A DNA stretch of 64,000 bases, from contig JBITNC010000001.1 of the NCBI GenBank assembly GCA_050084985.1, positions 183,892,001 to 183,956,000 on the forward strand, in the 5' to 3' direction. This document shows, one piece after another, positions 28,601 through 43,600 of the stretch. This DNA is from Nageia nagi. Its lineage: Eukaryota; Pinophyta. The stretch's first letter is position 1. Each line of letters opens with the position of its first letter. Under the pieces are notes generated by a model, which did not search any database, was not told the origin of the DNA, and saw nothing but the letters and a program-made list of their open reading frames with translations. The position numbers were made by a program, and so were the translations under genes.

Positions 28601-31600
28601 AATGATCATTATAACTCTCTAATTCCATATTTAAATATGTTTTTGTATTTTTTTTCATAAAATGTTCGTGTTTTTTTTTTTTTTTGCTGAGTTTTGGTAT
28701 CGAGTTTTTGCTGAGTACTCTCCAAATTTTTCCTGGTTGAGTAATTCCCGAGTCCGAGTATTCCAACCTTGATGTCGATGAAGAAAAGACAAATTTCAAA
28801 TCCTCTTCTAGCCAAACTCTTATTCTATCTTGCACTAGTGTCAACCTGATTCCTCACTCTTAAACTATGGTTTTTTCTAGTTCTGTATCAGATGACAAAA
28901 GGCTTAGGTCAAAAAAAAGGAATCAATTATGGGCAGTCTAATAAAACAAAAATTCCTAAAACCAAAAGTAATGATCATCTACAGTTGTTTGATGACCTAC
29001 TTGTCATATATTTTCTTTGTTATGATAGTTAAATGGAAAATGTAAGATCATTCCCAGCCTCTATAATAGGATAGTATCTAGTAGAGCATCAATTAGTTTT
29101 CTATGTGGAGCACGTTTTTCATTTGGTTTGAGTAACAATTAATGGAAGGAAGCTCCTGATACTCTATGCTGTGTTAAAACTCTGATGTGTATGCTTTGAG
29201 TTTTTTAAATATACTGTTTTGTGAAGGTGTAAATGAGTAATATTGTTTTTAGAAGAAAAATGTCCGTACTTTAATTATTGATGTGAATAATTTTCAATGT
29301 ATTTATATTTTTTAGTTTGCCACTCACTACATTCAGAGGCTGATGCTTCCAAAGGTGTTCCCCTTCTGGAAACTGCACCCTACTCATGTCCAATTTTCTC
29401 CAACTTGGGTTCAAAAGCTACATTTTCTCAGAGATATCTTTCTTGAACAGTGCATAGACAATTCAGTGCAGTAAGAAAGATAAAAGGATAAAAGGGTTAA
29501 AAGAAATTACTTGCGTGACGTAATTTTTGCATGGCAATAGATGGTTCGAAAATTCATTCTATAATGAGATATATGGTGCTCGCATACCATGGTTGGCTTC
29601 CTTAAGCGTGTTTACAAACATAACAATGCAATAGTATTCAACTTATATTTCATAATTTACAAAATTCTTTGAGACTGCAGAAATAAAAACATTGTACAAT
29701 TTAAGCATAATGATTCAGGGATAACTGAACTTTCTTCTTAAATTGCAAGAACAAACTATAATACTTGACTTTTACTTTTCAAAAACCTTGGGATTCTCTC
29801 CAAGTACTTCCTGGATCTGCTCACATACAAATAATTAAATAAAGTAAGTCTGCAAGACTAGCTTTCAAGTCAGCAAGTAGACTATTGTTGTTGAAGATGC
29901 ACTATTTGTGTAACAAAGAAAAATTTGGCCATGGTTGAGGAGGTGGTTGTTGACATCATGGCCAGCCTGACTGCAAGTATAAGTGCTCGTTTAATTAAAA
30001 ATCAGCACATATCACTTGTGACAAGAAAATAAGTCATTTTGGCTTTGAAGGCTCAAGGAGAGATTTGCACATGTAGAGTAAAGGTCGAGATGGTTAAGGA
30101 TGAAGTAGAGATGGTTGAGGATGGAAGCTGGCTCACTCGAACAATTTTAGACTACACAAGAGGAGGAAAGTGGACTATGTTGATAAAACAAGCAGGATGA
30201 ATTAGAGATGGTTGAGGATGAAATGAAAAGATAAATATACGCTTGTTGAATCTAAATAGAGATGGTTGAGGATGAAATGAAAAGATAAATATACACTTGT
30301 TGAACCTAAAATAAGCAACCAATCAGCAATGACAGGCTGTACCAATAGAAAGAGGCCTTCTCAATTCACCAAGGAAGGAAGGATCCATCTGGAAAGGTAT
30401 CGAAACAAGTATGAAACCATTTCGATCACAGATGGGCAAGACAACTGAAGTTATTACATGACAAGTTCTGGTATACATTCAGAGGTCACATATGACTGGC
30501 GCTGAAAATTCTCTGGGTAGTGAAAACACTGCAAAGATTGCATAAAAGATTTGAAAACGAAATGGATTTTAAGGGAAACAACTTAAGTTCTTGATGTAAT
30601 TTGTAATTTCAAACAAGAAAAAGGATAAAGAAAAATCTCTTGTGAAGAAAATGGATAGCAAGGTCACTGAGAATCTTTAAAGGGATTGTTCTTCCAAGAA
30701 CTTTTGTTGATGAACAAGAACAAGATGGTAATCCAAACTATGTACAGAACCAAGAGTCGAGCCAGCAGCTTAGAGTACAAGGATCAAACAGAATAAATGA
30801 GATTCCCTACTTGGGATGATGACATTCAGCAAGCCATAATTAGAGTCACTAATAAAAATATGGCAAATTGATGTAGGAGATGATAGAGGTAATGAAAGAA
30901 GATAAGATGAAGCAATCAGGGGTAGGAATACCAAACTCACGTAGATTGTTTGGATTATAATTGCAAGTACTCTTAAAACAACAAGTATATGCCAACTGGG
31001 ATATGACGAACTAGAAAAGGGGTAGAGATGACAGTAGGGTGTTTAACACAGTCAAATGCTATAGGTGTAGAAATGGAGACATGACAGAAGACATTGTTTA
31101 AATCAAGAATCACGGATGCTGGCCAAAGGTGCGCTCTTAGGATTGAAGATAGCTACTCACCTCACAAGAAAGTTTTGCAAATAAAGAGAATGGGGCATTT
31201 GCAGTACACACTAGAAACAAAACAAGAAACGTTACATATTCCAAACCCATATCTGAAAAGGAAGTGCGAGATATTATTACAAAGTGACAGGGACAAGATA
31301 AAGGAATGAAGAAGTTAAACGTACAAACATCAGAAAGAAAGAAAATGAAATTACACCCCCATATTAACACCGGTGAAGTACTGGGATAAAAAATCAGAAA
31401 TGTACAACCAACTGAAATCAAGTTTTGCCGATGAAGAGACTCCTACTAAAGTAATTATGTCATTTCAGACATGGCACAGTACTTAGAAATACAGCAATAT
31501 ATTTTGTTCCACAGATAACTACTTTTACTAGATGGCAATGGGCAACAGGGCACAAGATAAATAATGTATGCAGTCTATGGACATCTTCTCACAGAATGTT

Positions 31601-34600
31601 GTCAACAAATAAAATAAGTCATGACAAGGCCTGGACTATCACCGACTGAAAGAAATTGAAAGAGGCCTCTATAGACAATAACTCACACCAACGAAGTAAA
31701 TGTATAGACCTAAAAGGAACTGTTATAAACAAAAATTCAAGTGTAAACTTCGTAAGTTGTGAGAAAAATTGGGTATACCAACCCTGTAGCCATTATATCT
31801 TGCACTAAGAGACTAAATACTAATTGGATGGAACCCAACAGCATATAGGTGACACAGATGATCGGGATGTAAAACCCTCAAGCCCATAACTTTAAGCAAT
31901 CAAGCTTTCGCAGTACCAGATAGAAGGACACAGTTGATGCTACCACAAGTGTTTGACATGAGGAAAACCATATGAGGATCAAACAATAAAAGAGTAATTT
32001 CAATACTGATGTATATACAAGATGTGTCTTAGCTTTGACCACCTCAAAAGAAAGCACTTTAGAAAATGAGCAGTAGGAGACACCAAGATCCAACTCCAAT
32101 TGACATCCCAAACCCATGGACTGTTTAGTTAGTTTAACCTTTGGACAATCAAGTATCAACTATAATTAAATAGTTGTTTTAGAGAAGTACAAGAGCGATA
32201 TTGGAGAACATCTGATTGAACAAAACACTGATCTTCAAGGAAGGATACCTATTATTCACCATATCCTTCTTCAACTAAAGATAGAAGATAGCAAGCTGTA
32301 TCTCATCCCATGATTCACACCGCTGAATGTTCCATTTCATAAAATCCACATTCATTATTTGAAAAGGCATCAGGTTAAGAAGCACCATGCTTTAAAATAG
32401 ATGACCATCATTGAGACATGTCTTGAGCTAAACAGCAACGCATTGCCCAAGAAAATAATTTGGAACAATCCCTATAATCACCATTGGAATCCATTTCATT
32501 GCTTCAAATGTTGACCATTTCATCTGTTGATAATTATCCAACATACTTCTCATATTACTTCCAACCATCATTCTTCCTACTTCCCAGAGCAAAAATTGAG
32601 CTCTTATCTGCATGTCATTTGGAAGCATGCCTCTGAATCTTTTCTTGACAATGTTCATCATGCTGAATCAAATTCGATAACTAGATAGTTTCCTGTGAAA
32701 AGTTAGTATGATGAGAGATGCAAAAGTCTCTGATCTGTCCTAGTCTACAATCCTCCTCATATCCCCTTTTCTTTAGAGAGCATCATCCCCTCCAACAAAA
32801 GTGACAAGAATTCCTCATGTGTAGACAGCAGGAGCTCCTTGATGCCCTCCTACAATCCCCTTAAAAGTATACTATTGTGGAAAATACTCTTTTGTCCTTG
32901 TTTATAATTTGTGTGCTCTGGCTCATCTCTAAAATGAGTGTCCAGTGGTATTAGAAGGGAGTGGCATAAATCCTATTGATATACATATATTCAAAATAGA
33001 ATACAGATTCATAATCTATACTAAAAAGAAACATTTCATCAATTTACACCCACAAATTCAAATTTTCAGATGGATATATCATTTATCACGTGTCAAAAAT
33101 GCAATTTTTTTGAAAAAATAAAGCAAAAGTGGGTCACATGAGCATGCTTTCATCCTATTTTGAATGGATTGAAGATCTTGAGGGCCCAATGTTATAAAGA
33201 AACATTCCGTCAAAGGATTGCTCAAGAGAAATTTGGTGCCAACCTCTTTATCTTGAGAGTGGCATTATGCTTGTTTTCTTCACATATATAGCTCGCTTTG
33301 TGATTCAACAATGGGCAGCGAAAGATAATTACCTTTCTTTATTTTTCTCAAAGAAGGTTGGATCCTTGTCTCCCTCTTAACGGAAATTTTGGTATTATAA
33401 GATAGGTTATTTTATCTATCAATATCTCCATGTAATGTTCCTTTCCCTTCAGATACTGCTTAGATATCTCTCGTCATCTTTCCACAGAAAAACATTATGG
33501 AAATGTCAAAAAATAACATGTCACCTGTATGTTCAGGTCACTTGGATCTCTCCATTCTACAACCTTGTGGCCTACAATGGCTGTCAACATTGAACATTAG
33601 TGATCAGTGAATGTAACATGTGTTGAAGAGAAACAAAAAATCATCATTTACTGTGGGAGGATGATATCTTCACATTTTCTTTCTATTGAAGTGAGGACAA
33701 AAAAGCATTTAATCTTCAGGTCTTATGTTTACTATGCAACCTAAGGGGATAACAATGATTCAACAAAGACTCAAAGGCGGTCAACATTGAAAATTAGTGA
33801 TTAGTGCATTTATGTATATACCATGTGTTGAAAAGAAACAAAAAATCGCCATATATTGTGGGGGTAATATCTTTGCATTTTCTTTCTATTGAAATGGGTA
33901 CAAAAAAACATTTGTTTTCAGGGGTTCTGTCTATTTTGCAACGCAAGGAGATAATAATGATTGAGCAAAGAGTCATGAGGGATCTCTACATTTAATCATT
34001 TTCCAAAAACACATTTAGCTTTTTATGTTCAAGAATAAGTTTATTCGAAACATGGAACTTGACATAGTTTAAGAAAACACAAAATTTGATCACTTTTTGT
34101 AAGTATATACTATATACAATATTTCAAATTTGAACGAGCTGGGGTGTAAAGCACACAGTGATTACTGCATTCACTATAGCAGCTTGTGATAGATTCATGA
34201 AATGATGCCCCCTTCAAAAGCACCTTGAAAGCCACCTTAGACTTCTTAGTCTTGCAAAACATACAAAGGGTAACTACCCCCTGCCGTGCATATTTTAGAG
34301 TCTAGACTAATGGGACTGCTGCGTATTATAATATTTTTTTCTCTGTATCAAGAGGAATGCCAATTGTGGCTATGCAATATACTATATACAATATTTGAAG
34401 TTTGAACCAGCTGGGGTGTCGAGCACATATTGATTACTGCATTCACTATAGTAGCTTGTGATAGATTCACAAAATGATGCCCCCCTTCAAGAGCACCTAG
34501 AATGGCACCTTAGACTCCTTAGTCTTGAAAACAAAACATACAAAGAGACATTCGTAGGAGTAACTTACTTCCTCCCAAGTTTGTTTACTTAGTAAGCTTA

Positions 34601-37600
34601 GCCCACGTTATTCCCCTAAGGATATTATCATAGTTTTAAGCCCCATTAAGTTTTAACCTACTTATTCAATTTCTGGACACAAATAGAATATCACTGTGCA
34701 CATCCACCACCCAAATGTTGAACCAAGCCAACCCATTAAGTCACCAATCATAGTTTGTGTTAAATAAAGAATCAAACAAATCCCTTTCATGTTTGAATAT
34801 GATTTACATGACAACAACACATCATAGGCCTTCGTCCAAAAGTCAATTCCAGCTCTCGTTGCTCTACATGCCTTTGAAGCCTAGTTCCACATTTCCTTGC
34901 AAAATTTGATGAGTCAAACCTATCAACAGTCTAAACATTTGATTCAAATAAAATGAGCATGCCATTGGACCTTACCTAGTAATTACACTTCTTGAATTTG
35001 GTATTTTTATCATCTATTGTCATGCATATACACTTTTTGACACCCTTGCACCATTCCAAACATTAATCCTAATTCTAGTCAGGCTTGTCCTAAGAACGAT
35101 CTTTTTCAACATATTTAAAATTCAAATACATCCACCAAAAAATCAGTTATACCCCCCTTTACCTTAGGAGCATTATCTTCATTATGCCCTAGAATTTGTA
35201 GCATACCTTTTTCCCATAGTTGTTTCAAATATAATGCTTTCCTCCTTTGTTCATTTTTTGCCACTATCTAATCTTTGGTTTAATTGTACATATACAAATG
35301 ATGATTCCGGTACTACTCACAAAGATTAGCATTCTAAACTTCCCCCAACAAAGTTTGTGGCCCTGGTCTCTTTAAAAGACCTGCAACACAAGTGTTCATT
35401 AAATTTTCAAATAGAGTAACCTTCTCTTTCTCATCCCAAAGATAATCCATCATGCATCAAACCTCCACAAATTTCTGATCACTTTCCTCCATTACTAGTG
35501 ATCCTTGTGTTAACAGACTGAGTTCATGGATCCTTTGAAGTCATCTCAAATAGCAAGTGTTTCTTTCTAAACTGCCATAAATTGTTCCAAAGCTAGATCA
35601 TTCATCTTCAGCATCTTTAGTAACATTATGACCATCACACACAAGCAATGTTTGGTGCTTAAAATGGTAAGAAAATGTTTGTAACTTATCATTACTTCAA
35701 AACCTGCAATCCAAATTATTCTTCCATCTTCAAGAGTTAATCTTTTGCAACAATACAAATAGTTTCCTATCAAAAGTATGACTTTCTATTCTAACTTCTG
35801 TACAGCATCCTGCCAAATCCTCCCAAAAATTTTAAAAGATGAGCCCTGACTCCTCCTTTGCTTATAGCCTTTGCCATATTAGACTTTATCATGATGTTAT
35901 TTATGCTAACTTTGAACTGACTTATTTTAAGCCATAATCTACCATCAGATTTGACTATATTCATTCTCTCACTGTGCAATCAATTTTCAAAATCTCAAAT
36001 GGTTTTTCAATATTTGAACGGTCTTTCAGCATCTGACACAAATTCATTTAGGTTATGTTAACTTGCATTACTGTTCACCATGTCTTCCAATCATTTCTCC
36101 TCAACCTTCAAGTTCTCAAACTGTACAAAATGTGCTTTATGACCTTACTTTTCTTCCTACCTTATTGATGTTAATAACACAATGCCAGGAATACCTATCC
36201 ACCAGAAGCTGAACCCAATCCCCATTACAATATCAAGAATAGTCCCTACATCCAATCCTTCACAAACATGTATAGTTCTAGTTTGCTTAATAAAAGAATT
36301 ATTAATTATGCATCCAAAAGTAAAGAATTGATGACTAAAAGCATGCAATCAAAACCAACTTTTAATTGAAATTCACAAAGCTTCACCAATGGGCACAACA
36401 TTGCTGCATATGCTTCTAAACAAAAATACAATTCATAGAAGACCTTTTACATACCTACCACAATAATCCAGGTAAAATACCTACAGACGGCTAAAAGACC
36501 TGTTCTAGTCCCTAGACAAGAACCTTTTCAATCCAAGCAAGTTATGTATGAAGTACTAAAAACCTAACTTTGCTCCAATCCCTAGTTAGAGCCAACAATA
36601 ACGCAATACAATCTGTGCAAGCAAGGCTACATATTAAATGGAGATTTTGGAAGGGCTACATAGTACAAATCAAGGCCGGTCTTGAACCTGGGCAGTTCAA
36701 TAGATGTCCTATGTTGACAGTATCTTCATTTTTTGTCTCAACATCAACAGACTTCACTCAAGGCTTCCATTTTGGGCATATTCTTCCAGCAGCTTCAAAA
36801 CACATAGTTTCTAGTTTCTATGCTTAGCATAATTGTGAATAAATAGAGATGAGTAACCCTTCCTTCACAATCATATACCTTTTTATGGATGCTTTGTAAT
36901 GCTCAATGACCCCTAATACAAAATGATTCTTCTCATCATCCTATTGGCTAAATGCCTTGATGATCTACATTCTTCCACATGTTTAAGTGAGTTCTAGTAT
37001 CCCTTCCTATTCTCTTATACAGCTATGCAAGTGAATCGGCTTGCACATCCAAATCTACCCACATCAATGATTATTAGCTGTTCCTTTATGTTGGGTAGTT
37101 TTTCTTTCCTACCTTGCCAATAGGCAAATAAGTTGCAAGGCTAGCAAAGACACCAACACCTTAGGTGAGAAGGCATTACCCTTTTCTGCTATGAGGACTG
37201 GTTACCTCAAAGGTCTCTTTCGTGGATGTGCAAGAATAAGGCTAAGAGACTGGCTACGATGTTTGAAGCGATCACCAACTCAAATAAGATTTGTTTATCA
37301 AGGACTCAGATCGCCTCAATACCTTGATAAGGGTTGTTTCTTTGAACAAAAATTGAAAAAGGGGCGCAAAAGCTGCGCAAAGAAAGTGAAAAATAAAAGA
37401 AAAAGGTAGGATAGACACGAATGGTATGTGAGTTCAATTCGAGTGTAAAGCTTCTCACCAACTGATGTAGGGTTTTGGAAGTCAACTCTTCTGAGCTTGT
37501 GATAGATTCCATGCACTCCTAATCCACTCCACTACTCAACAACACGAATAACCTAGTAAAGGGAGCGTGAAGCTAAGGCAATGATGGCAATGGTGAAATG

Positions 37601-40600
37601 TGTGAGGTCCTTTATGATGGCACAGTGAAGTTCCTAAGTTAAGCGACATAGGGAGCCATTCCAAAGTACACAAGTCATGCAAATTACAAACTATTGCTTT
37701 CAAGCAATTACTTCAATCACTTCAAAGGATGTTCAAGCACTCTTTTGTCCACCTTAGGTAAGGTTTACAAAATGCACTAAGTAACTCGAGCAATCACAAG
37801 ACAACAATATCATTCATCCACTCACTTAAGATGTGCAATAAAAATTCATTCACATTTGTAATCACAAGCAATGAGAGCATACACTATAACTTAGAAAATA
37901 TACCACATTCACAATTAGCAAAAACTTGTTTGCTAGGAAGTATTATTAAGTCCTGCAATTGTAAAATTGTCAAATCCCCATCAAAATGAGCCTTTAGGGG
38001 CTATAAATAGTTTTGGTGGCAACCCCAAGTGTTGCCCTAACCCTAATACGAATTCCAAGAAAATAAACAAATGTCCAATAAAAACTTGCCACATGGCATT
38101 ACAAGATTAACTCCAGTACTTATGCGATCAAATCTCCATCCATTACAAGGCCTAATATAAAATATAATTATACGAAGTTTAAAAATGATTATAGCTGAAA
38201 TAAAATAATAATAATAAAAATAATATATGGTTGTTGCGTTAGAGCAGCAACGTGGTCTTCGAAATCATCATCCAATTAGCCTACGACGAGCTCCAACCCA
38301 TAAACTATCTCACTATGTACTTCCCTGTTCCTCTCAATAAAATCATCCACCTTGCGAATGGTCCACTCCATCTCTAGCTTCCAGGCGTACACCTTCATCA
38401 TGTGCTTAGCATGGCTCCCAGTCTAATAAGCATTCAAATCCTATGTCAGAAGTAAACCTCTAATCAAGTGTTTTACATCTGTGGCCACTTCACTGGCCTC
38501 TCTGATCACACCATCTTCTTCGAGGAACTTCACTTCATATTGCATTGCCATCCTTGCTCAACTCTTGACATCGAGATCTTGATTGTCTCAACCACTCCAC
38601 ATGGAACCAATACTCTCTACAGAAATTGGCATCCGCTTGACTATCCACTGCTGTTGGTTGAGATCTTGTAATAATTGGTCTTTGTTCTTCCAATCACCCA
38701 AGAAACTCAACTCTATTTGTCAAGAACCCCTTCACTTTTTCTTCTTCTATGAAAACATTTCAAAGGGCTTCCACAAATCGTGCTACCACCTCAATGACTT
38801 CACCGATGTTCTGAACAACTTCTCTTTGATTGCCACTAGACCCTCTTTCAACAGTACTTGCTTCCTGAGCTCATCGAGGGTCATCCTAACCATCTCTATC
38901 TCCCTCATCAATCTCTTCTAGGCGGACAATTCCTTCTTCTAGCTCTTGATTTCTCTCTCTTTCTACAACCCATCCTTCATCATGGCATTTGCATTGGCTA
39001 TGATGGAATGCTTCCTTCCCACAATCCCAATTAGCCCCGTCTCAATTATCTGATTGATTTGTTTTAAGTCTCCTTGATTTTGAGGGTTGGCCTTGTCAGC
39101 ATATACTATCTTGATATGGATTGCACTATCAATCATGTGAACATAAGTCTGACTCTTGCCAAGACGGGTAAAACTCTCTCCTACTGGGTGATCTTCATCG
39201 AGGTCTTCGAATTCATTCCCCACATCCATCCTGAAGATGCCAAGGCACTCATCCACATCTATACCCCATTCGTTGTTGGCCATAGGTTGATATATCTCTA
39301 CAATGGGCTCCTGAGTGGTCACTATATCCAACCTTCGTCTCTTGGGCTACCTTACCTCCTCACTCGGATGTTCTTCATCACTTTTTTCACTTGACTGTTG
39401 TGGGCATGGCATCTTCCTCTGTTGCACTCTCCTTAATACCCTTTCTGACAAAGGAATCTTCCCTTTCCTCCTGGATGAGAAAGGGCTTGAAAGTGAGGGC
39501 TCAGGTCTCTCGTCTAATATCTCTAATGTTTTCTCTTATTGTTCTACATCCATAGGGTGAGCTTGGCTTTCTACTTGTTCTTTTTCGGCTTGGTCATTTG
39601 CCTCACCCTCATTTGATACTTCATATAGTGGTGAAGAAGATGGAGAGTTGGATGGTGGTACTGCTGAAGTAGGAGGTTGAGTTGTTCATCTGATAGGGCA
39701 GTCTATGGGCGATGGATCTTTTTTCGCATTCCTCACACATCTTGTCCTCTTATCCATAGCTACTTCCTCCAACTCATCTAAGATAGGTTCATTCAATTGT
39801 TTTCTAGCTTGTTCCACAACTCTATCCACTGGGTGACCTCCATGCATGGAAGCATTCTGTCCTACTTGCTCCTGATTGTCCAAAGGGTACTAAGTCACCT
39901 ATGATGTGAATTCTTCATGCCTTTTACCCTTGTTGGGTGCCAAGGATCTATCCTCTCTTTCACTGTTTTCTGCATTGTTCTTGCCTCACCATGTAATTGA
40001 GCATGAATTCTCTTCATCTCAGACTCACTACTCACATTCCTAAACAACTCTTCACCTCCAAGTGACTTGTGATTGTATGCCTTCTTTCACTCTTTCATGA
40101 AGAAGTTGTGAATCTTATGATCCATATCATAGTGGTCAGCTCTACTCACTGTGTTGAAGCCATACTTCTCAAGTTCTTCCTTCATAGTATCTACATTTGC
40201 CCAGAATCGACATTAGTATTCTCCCACTATGATTGGTAAGTTGGTAGTGACCAACTTCTTCTGCCATGCATGCTCATGCAAGTATGCCAACTGCCTCATC
40301 ATCTCCATCAAGATTAGCCTATTGCTGACATACCTAGACAACTAGTAAGGCTCCACGGAAGAACCATAAATTTTGATATAGGAGAAATGTTGGTTTTGAA
40401 GAAAGAAGTCCCCATACCTCTTCAATGCATCTTTTGTCGAGTTGGAGATCCGTGAGATTGAAACTTCTCCTTTTAACTCTTTCTAGATTTCATATTCCTA
40501 GCCATCATTCCTCATGAAGTAGCTATTCCATCTCCTCTCAACTCTCCATTTGGGGTAACACTTCTAAACCACATGACTCCCTTCCCATATCATGGCCTCC

Positions 40601-43600
40601 TCACCAAGAGATGTAGGTATATACTTGCCATGGAGTAGCAAGTACACCAGATAAGAGTTCATGTAAAACTTCTTGATGGTACTAATTGATGATAGGTGAT
40701 TGGCAAGGGTGTTACTAATGAACTTGCTCCACTTGATTCTCTTCCCTCTACTAATTTGTACAATGAAACCGAAGAACTCCTTCCTAAATTTGCTGTTGTC
40801 TTCTTTCCCTAGTACTCTGGACAACATGCTAATCATCCTGTCAACAATGGGGAAAAAGTTGGTGTGTTTAGCATTGATGAGAGCATTGCCCTTTAATTAG
40901 TGATGTTCTTCAAACATCCAATCCTTGATCATGGTTGCCGACTTGTTGGTGGCTTGGTAAAGGGCTAGTGATTCTGCTTTGTTGTATTCATAGTCTCCCT
41001 CACCTGACCACTGAAATGCACTCTTCATTGCTTTTGGGCTAAAATCCATAATGACTTCTCCTTTAGTGTCTTGAAGCACCCTCTCACCAATCTTCCAATG
41101 TTGACTTACTTCTACGCACAACTCAAGGAATGGGACTGCAAAGAGAATGGTAGCAGCTGTCATAAGGCTAGAGAAAAACAGGATGTCTCGCTTCAAAACC
41201 TTGGGGTCTATCTTCTTGATTTTCTCCCTCACTTTGAACGGATCAATGTTTTGCCAATCTGTGTCCCCAATGATGACGAATCCATTTTTGTTGAACTTGG
41301 CCCCTTGACATAAGGCTTCTTCCCTCACGCACATTTATATGAAGCTATCCCTCCTTAGTAGTTCCAACTCCTTTGCATACTCCTTGGCTGCATCACTTCT
41401 TGAAGCTACCATTTTGACGGTGTGCGAATGACTAGATCTCTCCTAGACTCCCCTCACAAGCTTAGATTGTAGAAGACTTCGAAATGATACCCTAATTCCC
41501 TTTAGACCTCCCATGCAAGCTTGAATGGATGACAACTTCGAAATGATGCGCTAATTTTCACCTCTTTTTCTCCTTGGCACAAATGTTGAAGAGGAGAATG
41601 ATTTGCATTTGAAAAATGAGCTCAAACTTCTCCTTATAGCTAAAGTTAGGTTTCCCATAACCCTAGTCAGCTAGGTTTTACAAAAATGGAAAAAAATAAT
41701 CCAAGCCCTTTGATCTAGCTAACCTCGAGATGCATGCTCACCCAAAATTTAAAAATTTTGCACCTGGGATTTTGGCGCAAGGGTGATGGAGGTCTTCTGG
41801 GTTGGCACATGACCAAAAAAGACAAAATCTTGTCTTTTTTTGTCATGCGCCAAGCTTGAGGGCTATCTAGAATCCGGCGCAAGTCTCTTTGGCTATCAAA
41901 TTTGTTTTCTTGACCCTTGCGCTGACCTCTATGGCTATGGTTCTTTGTAAATTCATCTTCCCTTAGGCCCATGTTGCTCAAAATTTCACTTTGCAAGCTT
42001 CCTGGGCACCCTTTTAGAGAGTTGAATTATAAACTAAATAACTTTAAACACCCAAGATCACATGAAAGCTCACAAATAACATCTAAATAACTTACAAAGC
42101 AATCTAACAAAAAAAACTCAAGATGTAAGTGGTTCCTCCAACGAGGAGTACATCCACTAACTAGATCTCACTTCTTAACAAATATGAACTCTTAAAATCC
42201 TCCTAAACTTTTCTCCTAAACACTATCCTATAGCATAGCTTTACTCCACAAATTGGTGTGTGATAACAAAGAGTGAGCATTCTATCCAAAATCCTTCTTT
42301 GGATCACCCTTTTACCAAATGTACAAAGGCATGACATGCACTTCCTTTTACCCAAAAGGCATGCTCATGGCATGGAGTGTAGGACAAGTTAAACTATCAT
42401 ATTCACTTAAATACTTAAGGTATCTAATGATACCATTAAGTATTAGTGAATTTACAAAGAGGATTAATACAAACCTTTACAATAATGCATTATACATTCC
42501 AACACTCCCCCTTAATGCAATATTGGGATAGAGCGAATAAGAGAGAAGAAAGAGAGAAAGTAAGAGAGTTCTCCTCCAAATAGATACAACAAAAATGAGA
42601 ACTTTTTACATATTTGTGAAGTAAGAAAGATCTAGTTTGAGACTCACTACTTTGCCAAATACAATCATTAACTATAACTGGTTTCAATGTATATGAAGTA
42701 GTCATCCAACTGGAAGTCATGAAGAGTCTCCAAGAGCTTGCACACCGAAAATAATTAACCTGCAATCTCAAGATAACCTGCAAGTTATAAGCAGCTCAAA
42801 TAACAAGATCAGTTAGATGCAACATATTCATATCAACTAGGATAGATGAATCACACAAATGCCATCATGAACTGATCAATGGTGCTTTATAAGTCATCAC
42901 GAAGATGCCAAGCCAAAACTCATAGTCACCTGCTGTATATAAAACATGTGTTGATTGTCATTACAAAATAAAGCATGCAAATACGAGTTCCTCACATATG
43001 GATAACTGAACAGTGCCAAAAGACACATAAGAGTTCTTCACACATGGATAACTGAACAATGCTAGATTGGCCAATTTTTTTGCTTTAAAAATTTGTACAA
43101 GTTCTTCACACGGAGTGAACTTCCCACGAAGGTGTACAACAAAATCAACACTATACAGCACAACATCCTCCTAGGGGTGAAGTTGTCATCACAAATATGA
43201 ATTCAAAACTAGAATTCAAACTTCACTCCCCTTTGAGGGCAACTTCCCCAACCCGATAGCATCCTTAAGCTTACAGAATTGAGCTTTCAAGAGGGGTTTG
43301 GTGAACAAATCAGCAGAGTTCAAAGTAGATGGACAATCCTCCAGGTGTATGATGCCATCAAGAACCTTTTCCCTGATAAAATGGGCATGGATTTCCACAT
43401 GCTTTGTTCTCTGATGGAACACAAGATTCTTAGCCAGAGAAATAGCCTACTAATTGTCTGAAGAAATCAAAAATGAGCTACCTTGCTCATATCCAATTTC
43501 TTTCAAAAAATGCCTGAGCCAAATAGCTTCCTAGGCTGCAACAGACATGGCATGGTATTCGGCTTCTGTGGTGGAAAGAGAAATAGTAGGTTGCTTCTTG

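Larger units (their letters stand above)
13176..29268 (+). mobile_element. Ty1-copia element with both LTRs, invaded by four other elements
   Basis: Plus-strand element: 5' LTR 13176-13692, tRNA-Met-type primer site at 13695, gag and pol remnants, polypurine tract ending at 25323, 3' LTR from 25324, resumed after a hAT insertion at 28780 and ending about 29268. Removing LINE-A (14942-16393), LINE-B with its passenger (18221-24656) and the hAT (25345-28771) leaves about 4.8 kb, a normal copia size. The LTRs are clearly diverged from each other and gag-pol is full of stops, so this is an old insertion. A convincing 5-bp target duplication was not seen (CTCTG before, CTTTA after). It lies antisense to the GT29 gene. 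Confidence 0.85.

Noticed and set aside
13171-29273. Possible target duplication of the large copia (CTCTG left, CTTTA right)
   Set aside because: Only three of five bases agree and the LTR end is uncertain by a few bases; not claimed.
29332-29424. Minus-strand exon-like stretch with a GTGAGT donor beside the copia 3' LTR, first taken as an upstream GT29 exon
   Set aside because: Exon 2 (52614-52687) and exon 3 (12508-12594) join in phase without it, the acceptor has no pyrimidine tract, and the sequence matches nothing expected between stem and catalytic domain.
34104-34548. Direct repeats considered as a pair of short LTRs
   Set aside because: Only about 100 bp lies between them, no primer site or purine tract, and ends are not TG...CA; a plain segmental duplication explains them.
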